A DNA stretch of 64,000 bases. Origin: Diplolepis rosae. Lineage: Eukaryota > Arthropoda > Insecta > Hymenoptera > Diplolepididae. The stretch's first letter is position 1; each line of letters starts with the position of its first letter. The stretch is taken from contig JAPYXD010000738.1 in NCBI GenBank assembly GCA_030998225.1, positions 248,001 through 312,000 of the forward strand, written 5' to 3'. A program made the position numbers and the translations under genes. Below, in pieces: positions 10,000 to 21,879 of the stretch. The notes beneath the pieces were generated by a model. The model worked only from the letters and a program-made list of their open reading frames with translations, searched no databases and was not told the origin of the DNA.

Positions 10000-12686
10000 T
10001 CCATATCAGTTCAGACTTGACCGTGCTTTCTATCCTGCCAGATGGCAAGCTCCGGGATCAGACGGTGTGTCCATCTCCCGCATTGGTCACCATGCCATCT
10101 CGTCTGCCATTTCTCGACGAGTCAGCGCCTTCCATCCTTGCGGATGGCTTCTTCGCGCGAGCGATTTCCTGCAGGTTTGTTAAGCAGGTCAGCTCCTTGC
10201 GGAACTGAAAGATCTCTTTCCTTTCCTTCGCCAATAAATCTATTGGTGGGACGCTCGCCAGGACCAGCACAGCGCTTGTCGACACAGTTCGGTATGTTGA
10301 GACAATTCTCATCAACACACCTCTCTGTGCCGAGAACAGCTTCGTCAGGATAGCATGGTTGTTAAGGGCACTTGTCCAGATCGCAGCTGCAAGAATCAGC
10401 TTCAAGTTTACCGCGCTCGCTACCAGCCTTCTCTTAGCTTTCCTAGGTCCACCAATGTTGGGCATGAGCCGAGTCAGGGCGGCCCCAGATTGGATGGCTT
10501 TGGCAGTCGCGATCTGCAGGTGTTCGCCGAAGCTAAGCCTTCGATCCAACTGCACACCCAGGTATTTAATGCTCTTTTTCCACTTGATTTCATGCTCCCC
10601 GAGAACGATCCTCGGGTATTTGAAGGATCTCCTGTCTGTGACCAGCAAAGCCTCGGTCTTTTCAGGGGCCATTTTCAGGTATCTGCTATCACACCAACGC
10701 TTTGCCCGCCACAGACTATCATTGATCCTCAGCTCCAGGATTTCAACGTCGATGATGCTCGTTCCAGCAGGCAGTTCCATGCGCAGGAAATCGTCGTACA
10801 TGACATTCCAAACGAGCGGACCCACCCGCGACCCTTGAGGGGCGCCACATGTCATCTCTTCCTTGAGAGACCATTTGTCGCCCTCATATATCACCCACCT
10901 GTCGCTCAGATAGTCATATATCATTCGCAACAGGTAGTCTGGAACCTTTTTTCGCACCATCGCCTCGATGCAGATGTTCCATCTCGCGGTATTGAACGCA
11001 TTCCGTATGTCAATGCCGATCAACGCGCAGAATACCTTATGCTTACCAGTTCCTCGTCTTGCTTTAGTGGCAATGTCAACACCTGCCTGAATGGCGTCAA
11101 CTGTGGACCTGCCTTTCCGAAAGCCGAACTGGTTTTTCGAGAGACGATTCTCGCGGACCATGTGACTCTGTAGTCTTTGTAGGATCATTTCCTCCAGAAG
11201 TTTCCCCACCGTATCCATTAAGCATATTGGTCTATACGATGAGGCATCCCCTAGAGGTTTGTTGCCCTTCCTCAGCAGAACCAAGCTCTGCTTCTTCCAG
11301 TCAGCGAAGAACTTCCCCTCCCAAAGACAGGAGTTAAAGACTTCTAGGAGGATTTCCGGGTATACCCCGATCACCTCTTTGAGGATCTTGTTTGGCAACC
11401 CGTCGATCCCCGGCACTGTGTTTGCCTTGAGCCTTCCACCCGCTCTCTTCAGTTCTTCAAGAGTGAGGAGCTTCTCGCTCCGGACAACGCAGGAACTTCG
11501 GTCCTGTCTTTGGAACGGCTCTACATGCGGAAAAAAGCTTCGCACGATGTACTTGCCTCGATCGGCATTATTCAGGCCCGGTGTCTTTCTTATAGTCACC
11601 AATCTTTTACAGACTATTTCGAAGGTGATACACCATGGGTCCTTCTCGAATTCCCCGATCAAGTCTTTCCAGCACTGAAGTCGGTTTTTCTTTATGCCTT
11701 TCCTCATTGCTGATTTTGCTCTTTTCCATGCCTCGCGCAGCAGAGGATCACCCTTTGAGCGGGTAAAATTCCGACGCGCTGTAAGGCATTTTTGACGCAG
11801 AACAGACAACTGGTTGCTCCACCAGTTCATCGAGTCCCCGGTACGCATGTGCCGGCGCCGAGGCATGGAGTGCTCGCATGCTGTGACCACTTTCCGCCTC
11901 GCCGCTTGCACAGTAACCTCCAACGACTCAGCAGACCTTGCCCAACCAAGCTCATCTATGAGCCTGGTTTCTTCAAGATGTTCGTGAAGCTTGTCTTTGC
12001 TGAGTCGTTTTGTGTTCCAGGAGGGGCTTCTTACCTTGCTGACCCTTCCCGTATTCACCGGGTGGCTCCGTTCCTGGATGCTAAACTCAATCCACTGGTG
12101 GTCACTCAAGGTTATTACCTCGAGGACGCACCAGTCGCCTATCCTTGAGGCAAGACTAGGCGCGGAAATCGTGAGTTCGATAATCGACCCCCCGCTCTTC
12201 GTCTGAACGTAAAATCCCTGCCTCGATTCAACACAATCAGATAATTCCTGGCGAACATCTCACCGACCAAGATTCTCCTCCTGTCCAGACGGGCTTCTCC
12301 CCACTCGGGCGACTCACTATTAAAGTCGCCCACAATAAGGGAACGCCCACTAGCCTCTTTGAGGCTTTCCTCAAGAAGGAGGATCTGGGTCTCAAAGATC
12401 TCGAAAGGATCGTTGGGGGAGAAGTAGCAGCTGTACACACGTACCCCCGCCACCTCCACAAAAACGAACCCCACGTCGGTTTCCCAGCCCTCCTTGGTGC
12501 ATCCTGGTACCAAGCAAAGTTTTCGGCCCATTTGTGTTGCTTGCTAATGAGCAACACATCGGCCCCCATCTCCCTGGCAGTCTGCATCAGAAGGTTCTGG
12601 GCTTCCTTCCCTCTCCCGAGGTTGAGCTGCAGAAATTTCACTTTCCACCTCTCAACCTCCGGAGCTCCGCCCTGAATATTGGGCAA
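10000..12686 (-). pseudogene. Non-LTR ORF2: APE endonuclease plus reverse transcriptase, YADD motif deleted
   Basis: The APE-type endonuclease starts with FLQLNLGRGKEAQ (near 12640). The usual catalytic Glu position in the LLISE-type motif reads ISKQH here. It continues in another frame with LIVGDFNSESPEWGE (near 12300). The RT runs from 12109 to 10058: fingers ADWKKQSLVLL, motif A IGIDIRNAFNTARW, motif B GAPQGSRVGP. The catalytic Y/FADD motif is absent: the frame goes from LPAGTSIID straight into VEILELRIN near 10750, as if a short in-frame deletion removed it. The C-terminal part shifts frame near 10100. Motif spacing best fits the R1 clade. Inactive. Confidence 0.82.
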
Positions 12687-12699
12687 GAACCGCTCCCTG

Positions 12700-13852
12700 A
12701 AGCATGGGCGACATCTTTTTCGCCCCTATCAGCGCAAGTCAGGCACCGAGGGGGAGCCTTGCACTTATTGGCTACTTGCGACGCGCCCCCACACCCAATT
12801 CACCCAACCTACCCTTAATCTACCAAGCCCGAGCAAGCTCCGGGCGTCCGCCTCGCTTAAACGGACCACCGCAGTCTGCACACCGCTAAAGCGTTTGTAC
12901 AGCCTGCACTGGTCCCCGGGGTTTGGCTTGCCGAGCGCGATGCACAGCGCGGCAACAACCTCTTCTCTTGTGACTGTTTCGTCGAGGTCCCTAACTTCAA
13001 GGGACCTCTTCGTGACCAATGATTTAACTTCGATCTTCTCCCCGACCGCCTCGTCGAGCGCCTTTTGGAAGCTCGAGACGTGACCCCCCTTTTTGGGGAC
13101 CAGGAGGATCTCCTCCCTCCTGATTCCCCGAATGGAGAGGACCTCCGCTCCTGCATTTTGGGGGTTTTCATTGCTTTCAGGATATCGGCGACGGACTCTC
13201 CATCCCTCGCCGATACCCTGATAGCGTCGCCCGACCTAGCGGCCGGAGAGCGCCTCGGCAACTTTCCCTTTGTTTTGGGTTCCTGCGCAGAGGGCACAGG
13301 AACCTCTTTCTTCTTCTTCTCTTTATTTTTTTTTCTTCTTCTTTCCCACCAGCTGCCATTCCCACTCCTTTTTTGGGGTCTGGCCTCTGGTGGCGGCAGC
13401 GTAGGATGGCGATATGACATCCTTCCGTTTCTTGGGAAGCCGATCTTCGGGGGGAGAAGGAGCAACCCTCTTCTCCCCCTTTGTCAGCTTTTTGGGGTAT
13501 TTCCCAGAGACGCAGAGCGCAGTTTCCGGAAGATACCCATCTTTTTTTAGGCGGGGTGGGATTCCAGCCTTTTCTGGATTTCCACCCCGCTTTTTAGTAG
13601 GCACTTGTCCGTGTTGAGCATACCCCTCAACACCTCAGTTGCCTCATTTACCGAATCTTTTACAAACCCAGGGTTATTCCTCAGCATACCCTGTTGGATA
13701 ACGCTGAGGGCCCTGGCTAACCTTTCCATCTTTCCATTTTGCTCCTTCAGGAGCTGAAGGACGTATTTCCATCCCTCAGCCCCTGGAGGTGTGTGTGAGG
13801 GCGTATCTGGTGCCCTCACCTCTTCACCTCTTTTATTTATATTTGAATTCAT
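12700..13852 (-). pseudogene. Non-LTR ORF1 (gag-like), several frame breaks
   Basis: From the ATG at 13852 the product has a Gly/Pro-poor N-terminal segment with KYVLQLLKEQNGKMERLA, then Lys/Pro-rich segments in other frames (13604-12857). A conserved R1-type ORF1 block (LEVRDLDETVTREEVVAAL, 13019-12765) follows, with a Cys-rich zinc-knuckle remnant (CKAPPRCLTC, near 12745) just before ORF2. ORF1 proteins of this class bind nucleic acid and form the RNP. At least three frame changes are needed to read it through. Confidence 0.7.
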
Positions 13853-14760
13853 ATTAATGATCGTCGTGCCTTAAGAGGGTTCGCCCATCATGGGAGCCCT
13901 ACCGCAGTAGGGCTACTATCCCCGCCAGTATAGATCCCTAGTTATGTGCGCCGAAACCGAGAAGCGGCTTATCGGATGTTCAACCCTATCGGCAAATTAA
14001 ATGAAGCTAGTAAAGAGGTTACGGGATAGGCCAGCGCCATAATGATGCTAAAGGTTTAACTTCACCCCTATCGACCGAGTGTTGCCGGGTCCGCCCCGAC
14101 ACCTGGCCCGGACTTCAGGCTAGACGGTGTGCGATTTATCCTACGCAGCGTCGGATATAAGGAAATACTGACCAGGTAATCCTTCATTCCTGCGGCCGGG
14201 CTTCCATGATTTCAACCCCAAAATTGGCTCCAGACAGTAGAAACGTGAGCGGCTTTCCCAGTTTAACATGTGGTTTCACGGGATCTTTGCTCTTCGCGGC
14301 CGAACACCGGAGGAACTTACATTTACCTATATTACTTCCACAGAGGTAAGGTACTTACATCACGTCCTACCCTGGTCGGGAGGTCATCCCTTGGCTAGTC
14401 TATCGGGAATATCCACCAGGCGCCGGCCGCAGCCCATTCACTCAGCAATCCATTTATTCTGGTATGTGTGGGTGTCGGTATCATGCTTGTGGTTCTGATG
14501 TGACCGGAAGAGGGCATGTGGGAAGTTCAGAGTGACCGCCGCATGCGCATTTGGGGCGATACCCCGATTAAGCTTGAAGTTTGCGGGAATCATTCCAACG
14601 CGTGCGCCCGGGAGGCCCATCGCTAAGGAAAGCCAGTCTATAGGGGTCCCTTGACGGCCATCCTGACGGCGACAGCCCAGGTGCTGGCAGAATCCTTTCG
14701 GCTACTACCGTTGGTGGGCTGCTTGGTACCGGCAATGGCGGAGTTTCAGGAAAAAAAAAA
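13853..14760 (-). other. GC-rich 5' region of the non-LTR element
   Basis: About 0.9 kb of GC-rich sequence with no credible ORF lies upstream of ORF1. It most likely holds the 5' UTR and internal promoter. The A-run at its outer edge is unexplained for a minus-strand 5' end; it may come from the target or from another plus-strand insertion. Confidence 0.45.
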
Positions 14761-14761
14761 G

Positions 14762-15645
14762 ATTCAATACAACCTAGCCGTTTTCATATTTCTGAAATAA
14801 ATAAGTTATTACCACATTCAGCACTTTTTTACAAGAATTTTGTTGTGGAAAATTTATTTTTAATGGTTTCAGCCATTAAAGAATTTATTATAATTTCCAA
14901 AAAATGGAAACGGTTAAGTTGTAGAACACCTTTTTCTTGAAAAAGTTATCCGTGATTTCACAGAATTACATCATTTTAAAAATTTGGTATGAAGCGATAA
15001 GAAAACAAGTCCGGGTAAAAATAAAATGTGTTAAATGCATTATTTGTTTTTTTTTTAAATTTTTTTCTTGGAAACTAATCTCTTTTCTTCCAAATGATCT
15101 CTTCAATAATAATATTGCTATTCTTGAAAAAAAAATTATCTATTGTTGCCTGAAGTCTAATTATTGTGGATGAACTACCTCAAATCAGCAAACACTTCAT
15201 ATACATTTAATTATCGAAATTTTTATACAAAAGATGTTACCTATTATAAAAATGTCCAAACCCTTTATTTTTGAAACATGTATCTCATTTTGAATGATAT
15301 CTTATTATAAAATATCCTCTACATATTTTTAAAAAAAAATGCTGAAATCGATATTCTGTTTCGAATCTTTAAGCATTTATTGACATTAAATTTCATTAAA
15401 AATTCTTTTTAACGTATGTAAATCATCTGAAAATTTCATAAAATCTTTTAGATACTTATTTCAGATCAATATTTTTCAAAGTATATAGAAAATAAGTGTA
15501 ATTTTTTTAATGATATATTCCGTAATTTTGAATTCGGCGTCTATTTTGCGCCTCCCTTGCACGGAGTCGAGGAAAATACAATTTCTGATTTCAACTCGAC
15601 AACCGACAGCGTGAAATCAAAAGGTTTTGCTTTTATATTCAACAA
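14762..15645 (+). mobile_element. Large-repeat terminal arm, second part
   Basis: It continues the arm interrupted at 9597. The final ~110 bases (15530-15640) align with 39470-39570, sharing TTTTGCGCCTCCCTTGCACG-like and GACAGCGTGAAAT motifs. Similarity stops just after this, near 15645, which marks the repeat terminus or a second insertion point. Confidence 0.65.
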
Positions 15646-15649
15646 AATA

Positions 15650-17145
15650 TTATAAATTGAGAACGATACAGCTTACCGATATTTGTAGTTAATTCTACCA
15701 GTTGGTAGGACAAGGGCTGAAGAAGAAGGCTGTCTTCGATGCCACCCTTGACTGGAATTCTGTGATGCGTAACTAAAACTAGTCACTCTTGTTCATTTTT
15801 CACCGGTTGCACGTGGTTGCAACTAACACACACACAGGAACTCTCGAACCTCTTGCCTTATTAATTTTATATAAATTAAAAGATGGATGGTTTCGAACCA
15901 GAATGAAAACAGTAGTTTTAAATTGTGTTTTTTTCTCCACTTCTAATCGTTTATAACCTTAATGTGGCTTCTCGAAAAGTATATTCTCGTCGTTTTGAGA
16001 TTCGTCGACAGGATTATTTTTCGGAATTTTGTTTTTCAATGCCAGGCTGTACACGCACATTTAAACTCTCGCGGCTAACCGACCACCGACGCACTCAAAT
16101 ATTATTTCAGAAGCGTAGTGATAAAAATTTTACTTGTATAATTTTTTAGCGCGACAACCCCCTGAACGGCTTTCGTCGGAGGAAAGATTTTAGAAGTATT
16201 TACGTCCGCCCAAGTGCAATCCCCAATTTGTGGCCCTGGCTAGGTCTTTTCACGAATCTAGGTCAACTATCCAGGTGATAGGACATACTTTTTCCGAACT
16301 GCGGACGGGCGAATGCAAAGATCCGTGTCCTGCTCTTTAAAGTTCTTACCCGGAGTATGAAGCTCGTCAGACTGCGGTTTTGATTTCAAATTGATGAATT
16401 TTTATAGAATTGTATCGATGTCATACAGGTGGGGAATAGAGATGACTTGGAATTATTTCTATGTGGCGTTATTTCTGTGAAGAGGAATTTTTCCTGAGAA
16501 AGAATTTGGAAATATTGAAGACCTAAATACTTGGTAGTTTTGAAATTCTTCATGTCTATTTCCAAGTGAGAAACTTTGTCGACTTGGCATTTTATTAGTT
16601 AATGATAATTTCTGGATTATTCCAGAATTTTAACAAGACGTAGGTTGATACCAGGATTTCAGATTGTCCTTTAGAATGTTTTGGAATCTGATACCTTTTC
16701 GAATTTGCATATTTTCAGAAAAACGTTGGTTCAGATTCTTTTGGTAATGTATTACTCACTGGACGACAATTTTTCAGCTACTCAAGCTTTAGGTATAATT
16801 AATAATAGGAATAGTAATTTAATGGATTGAGGTGGTTCCAGGAATACTATTGCGCGCATAAGATCGATACCAGCGGTCAAAGATTTTCGCGCGTGGTCTC
16901 TAACATGCGTAGGATCCGTCAAAGTTCTCATGTCTTGCCTGTTTAATTTAATTTTATTATGTATTTAGATGCATACATTTAGGTGCCAATATTCCTTGTC
17001 ATAATTGGCACGTAAATATATGCATACACATTCAAACATGGACACAAATCTAAACGCTTAGGTTGGCATCGTTATGAATAACCTTTGTTATATTATGTAT
17101 AATAACATAACAAAATTATATAATATATATACATACCACATACAT

Positions 17146-17148
<3 letters not shown>
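15650..17148. other. Unassigned region next to the provirus
   Basis: No gene is seen. It may hold the 3' noncoding part or 3' LTR of the minus-strand provirus C, but no second LTR copy was found to prove it. The short ORFs here have no recognisable domain. Confidence 0.35.

Positions 17149-17176
<28 letters not shown>
17149..17176. repeat. (TA)n microsatellite
   Basis: A pure TA dinucleotide run of about 28 bases lies within a longer TA-rich tract (17095-17230). Confidence 0.9.
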
Positions 17177-17178
<2 letters not shown>

Positions 17179-17799
17179 CATAGCATATACAATATAAATT
17201 ATATTATTGATCACACACATAGACATATATACCTATAACCTTATTTATCATTATGAATAACCTTTTCCCCTCGCATGGAGTTTGTTGTTTTAATTTTGAG
17301 TTTCCTAATACGTTTAGGTCCTTCAACCGACCCCTTCACCTGCCTCTGCTGAGCGTGCAAAATCGCTCAGGTTTCGAGAACCGTGAATAAACTATTTATT
17401 TATCGTTTATTTGAGTCTTGCGTAAAATACCTCGCTCGGGTGATAATAAAATATTTTTATGATATTACAACTTATTATAATTTTTAATATTTTATTTACG
17501 GTTTGCTCGTAACAAACCACACCGGAATATTGCGCTTTCGTCCCCGAGAGCAGGGGTGGTTCAAGGAAGGCCTCACGCACAATTTGCAAACATGATTGGA
17601 CATTCCATTAACATCAATTGAAATTACTAAATCGTTGTAATAATCCATAATTAATGGAGTTTTCGCTCTTACCTCAGCATTGAATTTATTTCGTTTATCA
17701 CATTATAAAAAAAAAAGAAAACCATTAATGGTAATAATCAATATGTCGTCGTCCCAACATTTGGGTTTAAATTAGCCTAACTTTTCCTCCGTCTTCCTT
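17177..17799 (-). other. 3' noncoding region of provirus C
   Basis: It lies directly downstream of the env remnant on the minus strand. A purine-rich stretch (AGGAAGACGGAGGAAAAG, minus, near 17795) could be a polypurine tract, which would put a 3' LTR start close by. A second LTR copy to test this was not found. Confidence 0.3.
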
Positions 17800-19885
17800 T
17801 TACATTGGCTGCAAGCTTTGTGCTGGTGATCGGGTAGCTGCCTTCGATGTGGAAATACTGATTGGTGCGGTTCTATTCTTTGGAGCAGGTGTATTCGTGG
17901 TGGTGGTGCATCGTCGCTCTATTCTGAATTCATCTGAATGGGAATCAGCTGCTTGATTGCCCGTTGGTTCCTCGGCCAAACGAATAGCTGGTTGATCCTC
18001 GGCTTTACCCTTTCGTCGTGGGCATGGCCTCCAATTTGTCACTGCCGTCATCAGTTTGGCGCGACCAAAGTAGGTTATTAAACCATTTGAGAGGAGTCCT
18101 ATTCCGACATAGGAGCCTTGGGTCAGGATGGTTTGTTTGATTCTGCTTTGTTTTGCTTTGTTCTTGAGAACTGATTTCGTTGAGCTGGTCTTCAAGTTTG
18201 TTCATCGTGTCGTCAGTATCTTCAAACTTGATTTCTTCAGCCGAGGTGTCTTCAGCCCGTTTCTTTGAAGTTGGGGTTAGTGTCAAAAGTTGCTTGTTCT
18301 GAAACAGGACCGGTGATAACTCGGATAGGTTCAGGTGGATGTACGGCTCGTAGGTAACCGCAGACACTTGTGCTCTTGAGCCTGGTGATGGTAGGCTCAA
18401 TCCGCTAGTCCTTAAGTAGCATCCTGGGGCAATCTGCACGATACCTACTCCGTTTAGCTGTATTTTTAAAGTCCTTCTGGCTGGACAAGTTATTTCAGCT
18501 GCAGTTCTCGTCAGGAAAGAGTAGATCCAGCCGCCTAGAGTCTCCAGAAGCTTAAAGAAGGGATGTTTCCTGTAGGAAACCTGGACTTCGCATGGTCGGA
18601 ACGAATCGGCCGTAGGTTTGTTCAACAGGGAGCTCTAACAGGATGCATAAGTAGATGTTTCGCGTACTGGTAACTTATCAGGACACATGTAGAATCCCTT
18701 AGTTCCTTGCACTGGTCCATTTCCTTTTCCTTCATCAGGAGATGGGTCCGTTGCGAGTCCGCCATAGCTAAGTGAGAAAATTCGGAGCGGACATATGCCC
18801 TTGCCGAACCATTTTTCACGATAGATTGAATAACCGGTACGGAATGTAGTCCGTACAGATTGTAGTCGGTTTTGTCTAGTAGAGAAACGTCCAAACATAC
18901 CCTGAGCGTTTTATTCCTGCAGGAAATTGTCGTAGTTGCTGCCTGGGCCAGGTGCTCAACGTTTATTATGGGCCCTGGAACTGGAAAGGCAAGTGCGGGA
19001 GCGTGATCCTGAATGTCCCGATATATTGGTTGCAATTGTTCTGTAGTCAGCAATGAGGGATGCAACAGGCCTCGGCGGGCGTAATAGATGATTTCTAGCA
19101 ACCGGTCGGCCGCTCGAAGGTGCTCATCGAGTCCTGCCTCCAGGACGGGAAGCGTGTTTGAAAGTGCCCGAGAGTTTTCCAATTTTACCACAGAAGAGGA
19201 CATCTCATACATGCCTTTCTGGATCTCGGTGAGCTGGTGTTTCAATTCTTTCTGACGTTCTTCATAGATCTTGAATCGCGCTTGTATTTCCTCGAATTGT
19301 GCTCCTACTACGTGAGTCTGTTTCCCTACCAGGTGTGGATAGATTAGCAGCCACCTGGTTGAGGTTATTAATTTCATCCTCGATTTGCTGACCATCATCG
19401 TATGTGAGAAGGCCAGCGACGGGGTCGATGATGCCTCTCAGGAATCCCGGCATTGGGGTTATTCTTCGTCTCCCTAGCCCCTGGGTCAATTGTGCAGGTA
19501 ATTGGCTATCGGTTTGTCGGTTTACTTCTTCTGCCTCATGGGTTATTTCCCGATGTAATTTGTAGGCAGCTTCCCATTTACTTTCCAGGTTGAAACTTTT
19601 TATTAGCTGTTGACATTCAGCTCCCAGCATTGGTTGGCACATCGTGGTGAGCACAGTTAGCCGTGATTTTTACGCCTCCAATCTAAAGCATAGCTTCTGA
19701 GTGTCCAGGAAGCTGATGATCCTCCAGGTCGAAACTCTGCGCCTAATGACGCCCTGGTATTCGTAGTAGAGGCCGGTACTGGCCTCAAAGGGCAGGGTCG
19801 GGTAGGTCTCGGTCCCTTGGCTGGTGGTGTTTTTTAGCATGGCACTTGCGGCCAGAAGTAGTAATAGAATGGTACAGGTTTCCAT
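17800..19885 (-). pseudogene. Errantivirus F-type envelope, broken
   Basis: It begins at 19885 with a hydrophobic signal peptide (METCTILLLLLAASAM). A basic furin-like GRRR stretch is followed by a segment rich in small and hydrophobic residues, then coiled-coil-prone helices (QARFKIYEERQKELKHQL), a Cys-containing ectodomain and a late hydrophobic segment that could be the membrane anchor (around 18080-18130). This order fits the F-protein-like envelopes of insect errantiviruses. A TAA at 19672-19670 and at least three frame changes (near 19340, 18620 and 18190) disrupt it. A splice-acceptor-like TTTCACAG lies 11 bases before the ATG, consistent with a spliced env mRNA. Non-functional. Confidence 0.75.
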
Positions 19886-21480
19886 GATGTTACCTGTGAA
19901 ATTTTATTGTCGTTAGTCATAGTTCTAGTATGGGAAGTTGGGCATAAGTCGCCAGGGTTGATCCAAGGGGAGGTCCCCTTTATTGGTGTAATATTTGTAT
20001 GTATGTATATATTTATTATATCCCCGGACTTATCCTCTAGGATTACGTTATTGTTCTCGGTAGACCCGACAATGGTGAACGGTCCTTCTTTCCTACTGTC
20101 GAATTTCCTTTCCCTAACTCCTTTTATTGCGTAGACTTGGTCACCTATTTTAGTCTTCAAGGGCCGAAATTTGCGATCGTAGAATTCCTTTGAGCGCTGT
20201 TTTGCCCTGACCAAATTCCGTGCTGCGATTTTCTGTATTTCCGATAGTCGGATTATCAGGTCACGTAAGTAGGAGCCGTAGGTTTCCAGTTCGTCGCCCT
20301 GGGGAAAGGAACTAAGAGTCCTGGCTAACCGCCCAAACAGCAGCTCATAGGGTGTAAAAATGGTCGCCTCGTGAAACGAGGTATTACAGGCGAACATTGC
20401 GAATGGGAGCAGACGATCCCAGTCGTCGTAGTCGCTCGCATAATGTTTGATATAATCAGTTAGTACAATATGACTTTTTTCCAATGATCCATTGGTCTGA
20501 GGTCGATAGCCCGAAGTCGTCAGCTGTTTGACATTGAACAGCCCTTCCAATTCCCTCATGAGTTTACTCACAAAACTCCCTCCTCTGTCCGTAAGTATGG
20601 CTCTAGGAGCGCGATAGTGTGAAAAGAGGGTCGTCGCGAAGGCGTGTGCAATGGTGGTGGTCTTGAGGTTCGGTATAGGAACCGCGATGCAGTACTTGCT
20701 GAAGTTGTCCTGCATCGTGAGAATGTGGCGATCTCCGTTAGGGGTAGTTGGTAGTTTACCGACTGTATCGAGAGACGCCTTGTCGAACGGTTCATCCGGA
20801 GTGTCCGTAATGAGCATGGGTTCCCGGGTTCGAACTCGCACAAGTTTTTGTTCAAAACAGCTCTTACAACCTCGAATAAATTCCGTGATTTGATCTTTCA
20901 GCCCGGGCCAGGTGTATCGCTCCCTATTTCTCCTGTAGGTTTTGGATATGCCCTTGTGGCCACCTATGAGGCTGCTGTGGTATTCTTCGATTATCTTGGG
21001 CCTCATTTTAGGAGTTGGAACCTGAATCTTCCCATGGCAAAGTGTGACAGTTATGTCACCACACCGCAATATTTCAGACAGAATGTCTGTCATTTTATTC
21101 TGAGGCAAGGAGCCCAGGGATTCTCCTGAATTTGCTATTCGCAGTGTTGTTTGCTTGTCCCTTCTAAGGGCCAGCTGGAGATTTTTCAGCCCCTGAGTTA
21201 CATCCTTCCAGTCAATTTCGTCAAAGTGGCGTTTCTTCACTACGACGGAGTAGGTTTTGTGTTGTCCGTGCGAAGGGACCAAGACTTGCCCCTTTTTGGG
21301 TCGGCTTTCCCAGGTGTTTAGGAGGTCAAGACGCTCGGTGGCCACAAGCAGCTTTGCAATAGCGTTTGAGGGGTCGCAGTCTTCAGAAATAAAATGCGCG
21401 TAGTTGTCTCGTCGGTAATTCAGTGGTTCTGTCGATTCGAGCTTAATGTTGTGCACCTTCGTGCAGTTCAGAAGAGGTTT
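19834..21480 (-). CDS. Integrase of provirus C (frame intact)
   Basis: This is the C-terminal part of the frame at 22089-19834. It has the zinc-binding HHCC module (EEYHSSLIGGHKG ... GCKSCFEQ), then the DDE core: Asp in ASLDTVGKLP, Asp in LTDRGGSF, Glu in LEKSHIVL. A GPY/F-type motif (KEGPFTIVG) follows near the C-terminus. All catalytic residues appear to be present and there is no stop, in contrast with the rest of C. It overlaps the env start by about 50 bases in another frame. Without an intact upstream pol it would not be expressed normally. Confidence 0.85.
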   Translation of the reverse strand, partial: KPLLNCTKVHNIKLESTEPLNYRRDNYAHFISEDCDPSNAIAKLLVATERLDLLNTWESRPKKGQVLVPSHGQHKTYSVVVKKRHFDEIDWKDVTQGLKNLQLALRRDKQTTLRIANSGESLGSLPQNKMTDILSEILRCGDITVTLCHGKIQVPTPKMRPKIIEEYHSSLIGGHKGISKTYRRNRERYTWPGLKDQITEFIRGCKSCFEQKLVRVRTREPMLITDTPDEPFDKASLDTVGKLPTTPNGDRHILTMQDNFSKYCIAVPIPNLKTTTIAHAFATTLFSHYRAPRAILTDRGGSFVSKLMRELEGLFNVKQLTTSGYRPQTNGSLEKSHIVLTDYIKHYASDYDDWDRLLPFAMFACNTSFHEATIFTPYELLFGRLARTLSSFPQGDELETYGSYLRDLIIRLSEIQKIAARNLVRAKQRSKEFYDRKFRPLKTKIGDQVYAIKGVRERKFDSRKEGPFTIVGSTENNNVILEDKSGDIINIYIHTNITPIKGTSPWINPGDLCPTSHTRTMTNDNKISQVTSWKPVPFYYYFWPQVPC

Positions 21481-21879
21481 TTGCACTTCTGGCTTTTCCT
21501 CCAAGGAAGGGGGTGACGGTGGATCGATATAAGGAATAGCAACATAGATAAAAGAGCTAGAAAATGGAGTGGAGCCAACAGTGGTCTTTTCGGACGTCTC
21601 CGAACGCTGTAGTCGCCGTGGTCTAGGGTCCAAGCCTCTTCTTGTTGGGATCTTGTTCGTATCCGTCCCTTCCTCTTCTTCGGTGATTGGAAATGGTGTC
21701 GATCCGTCCCTTCCTCTCCAGATTTCTCGAATTGAGAGGATGTTTTTTTTTAGATCCCTTTTAAAGGTTTCCATATCAAATTCCTCGTCGCTACTGTTCT
21801 CGTCACTGTCTATAGACAAGGGCGGAACGTCAACAATTGTCTTCAATGGTCCACTAGGGTTATCAGCGTCTTCTTCAGA

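Larger units (their letters stand above)
9600..14760 (-). mobile_element. R1-clade-like non-LTR retrotransposon, decayed
   Basis: This GC-rich island is strikingly unlike the AT-rich flanks. Read on the minus strand it holds a GC-rich 5' region (14747-13853), a gag-like ORF1 and an endonuclease/RT ORF2. A run of A at 14750-14760 lies at the 5' edge; no clear poly-A tail is seen at the 3' edge near 9600, so boundaries are approximate. The sequence on both sides belongs to one repeat arm, so the element inserted into it. Both ORFs are broken. Confidence 0.8.

Noticed and set aside
10355..11678. Long plus-strand open frames opposite the RT (e.g. 10355-11173)
   Set aside because: They are antisense shadows of the GC-rich minus-strand RT; translations show no domain while the minus strand shows ordered RT motifs.
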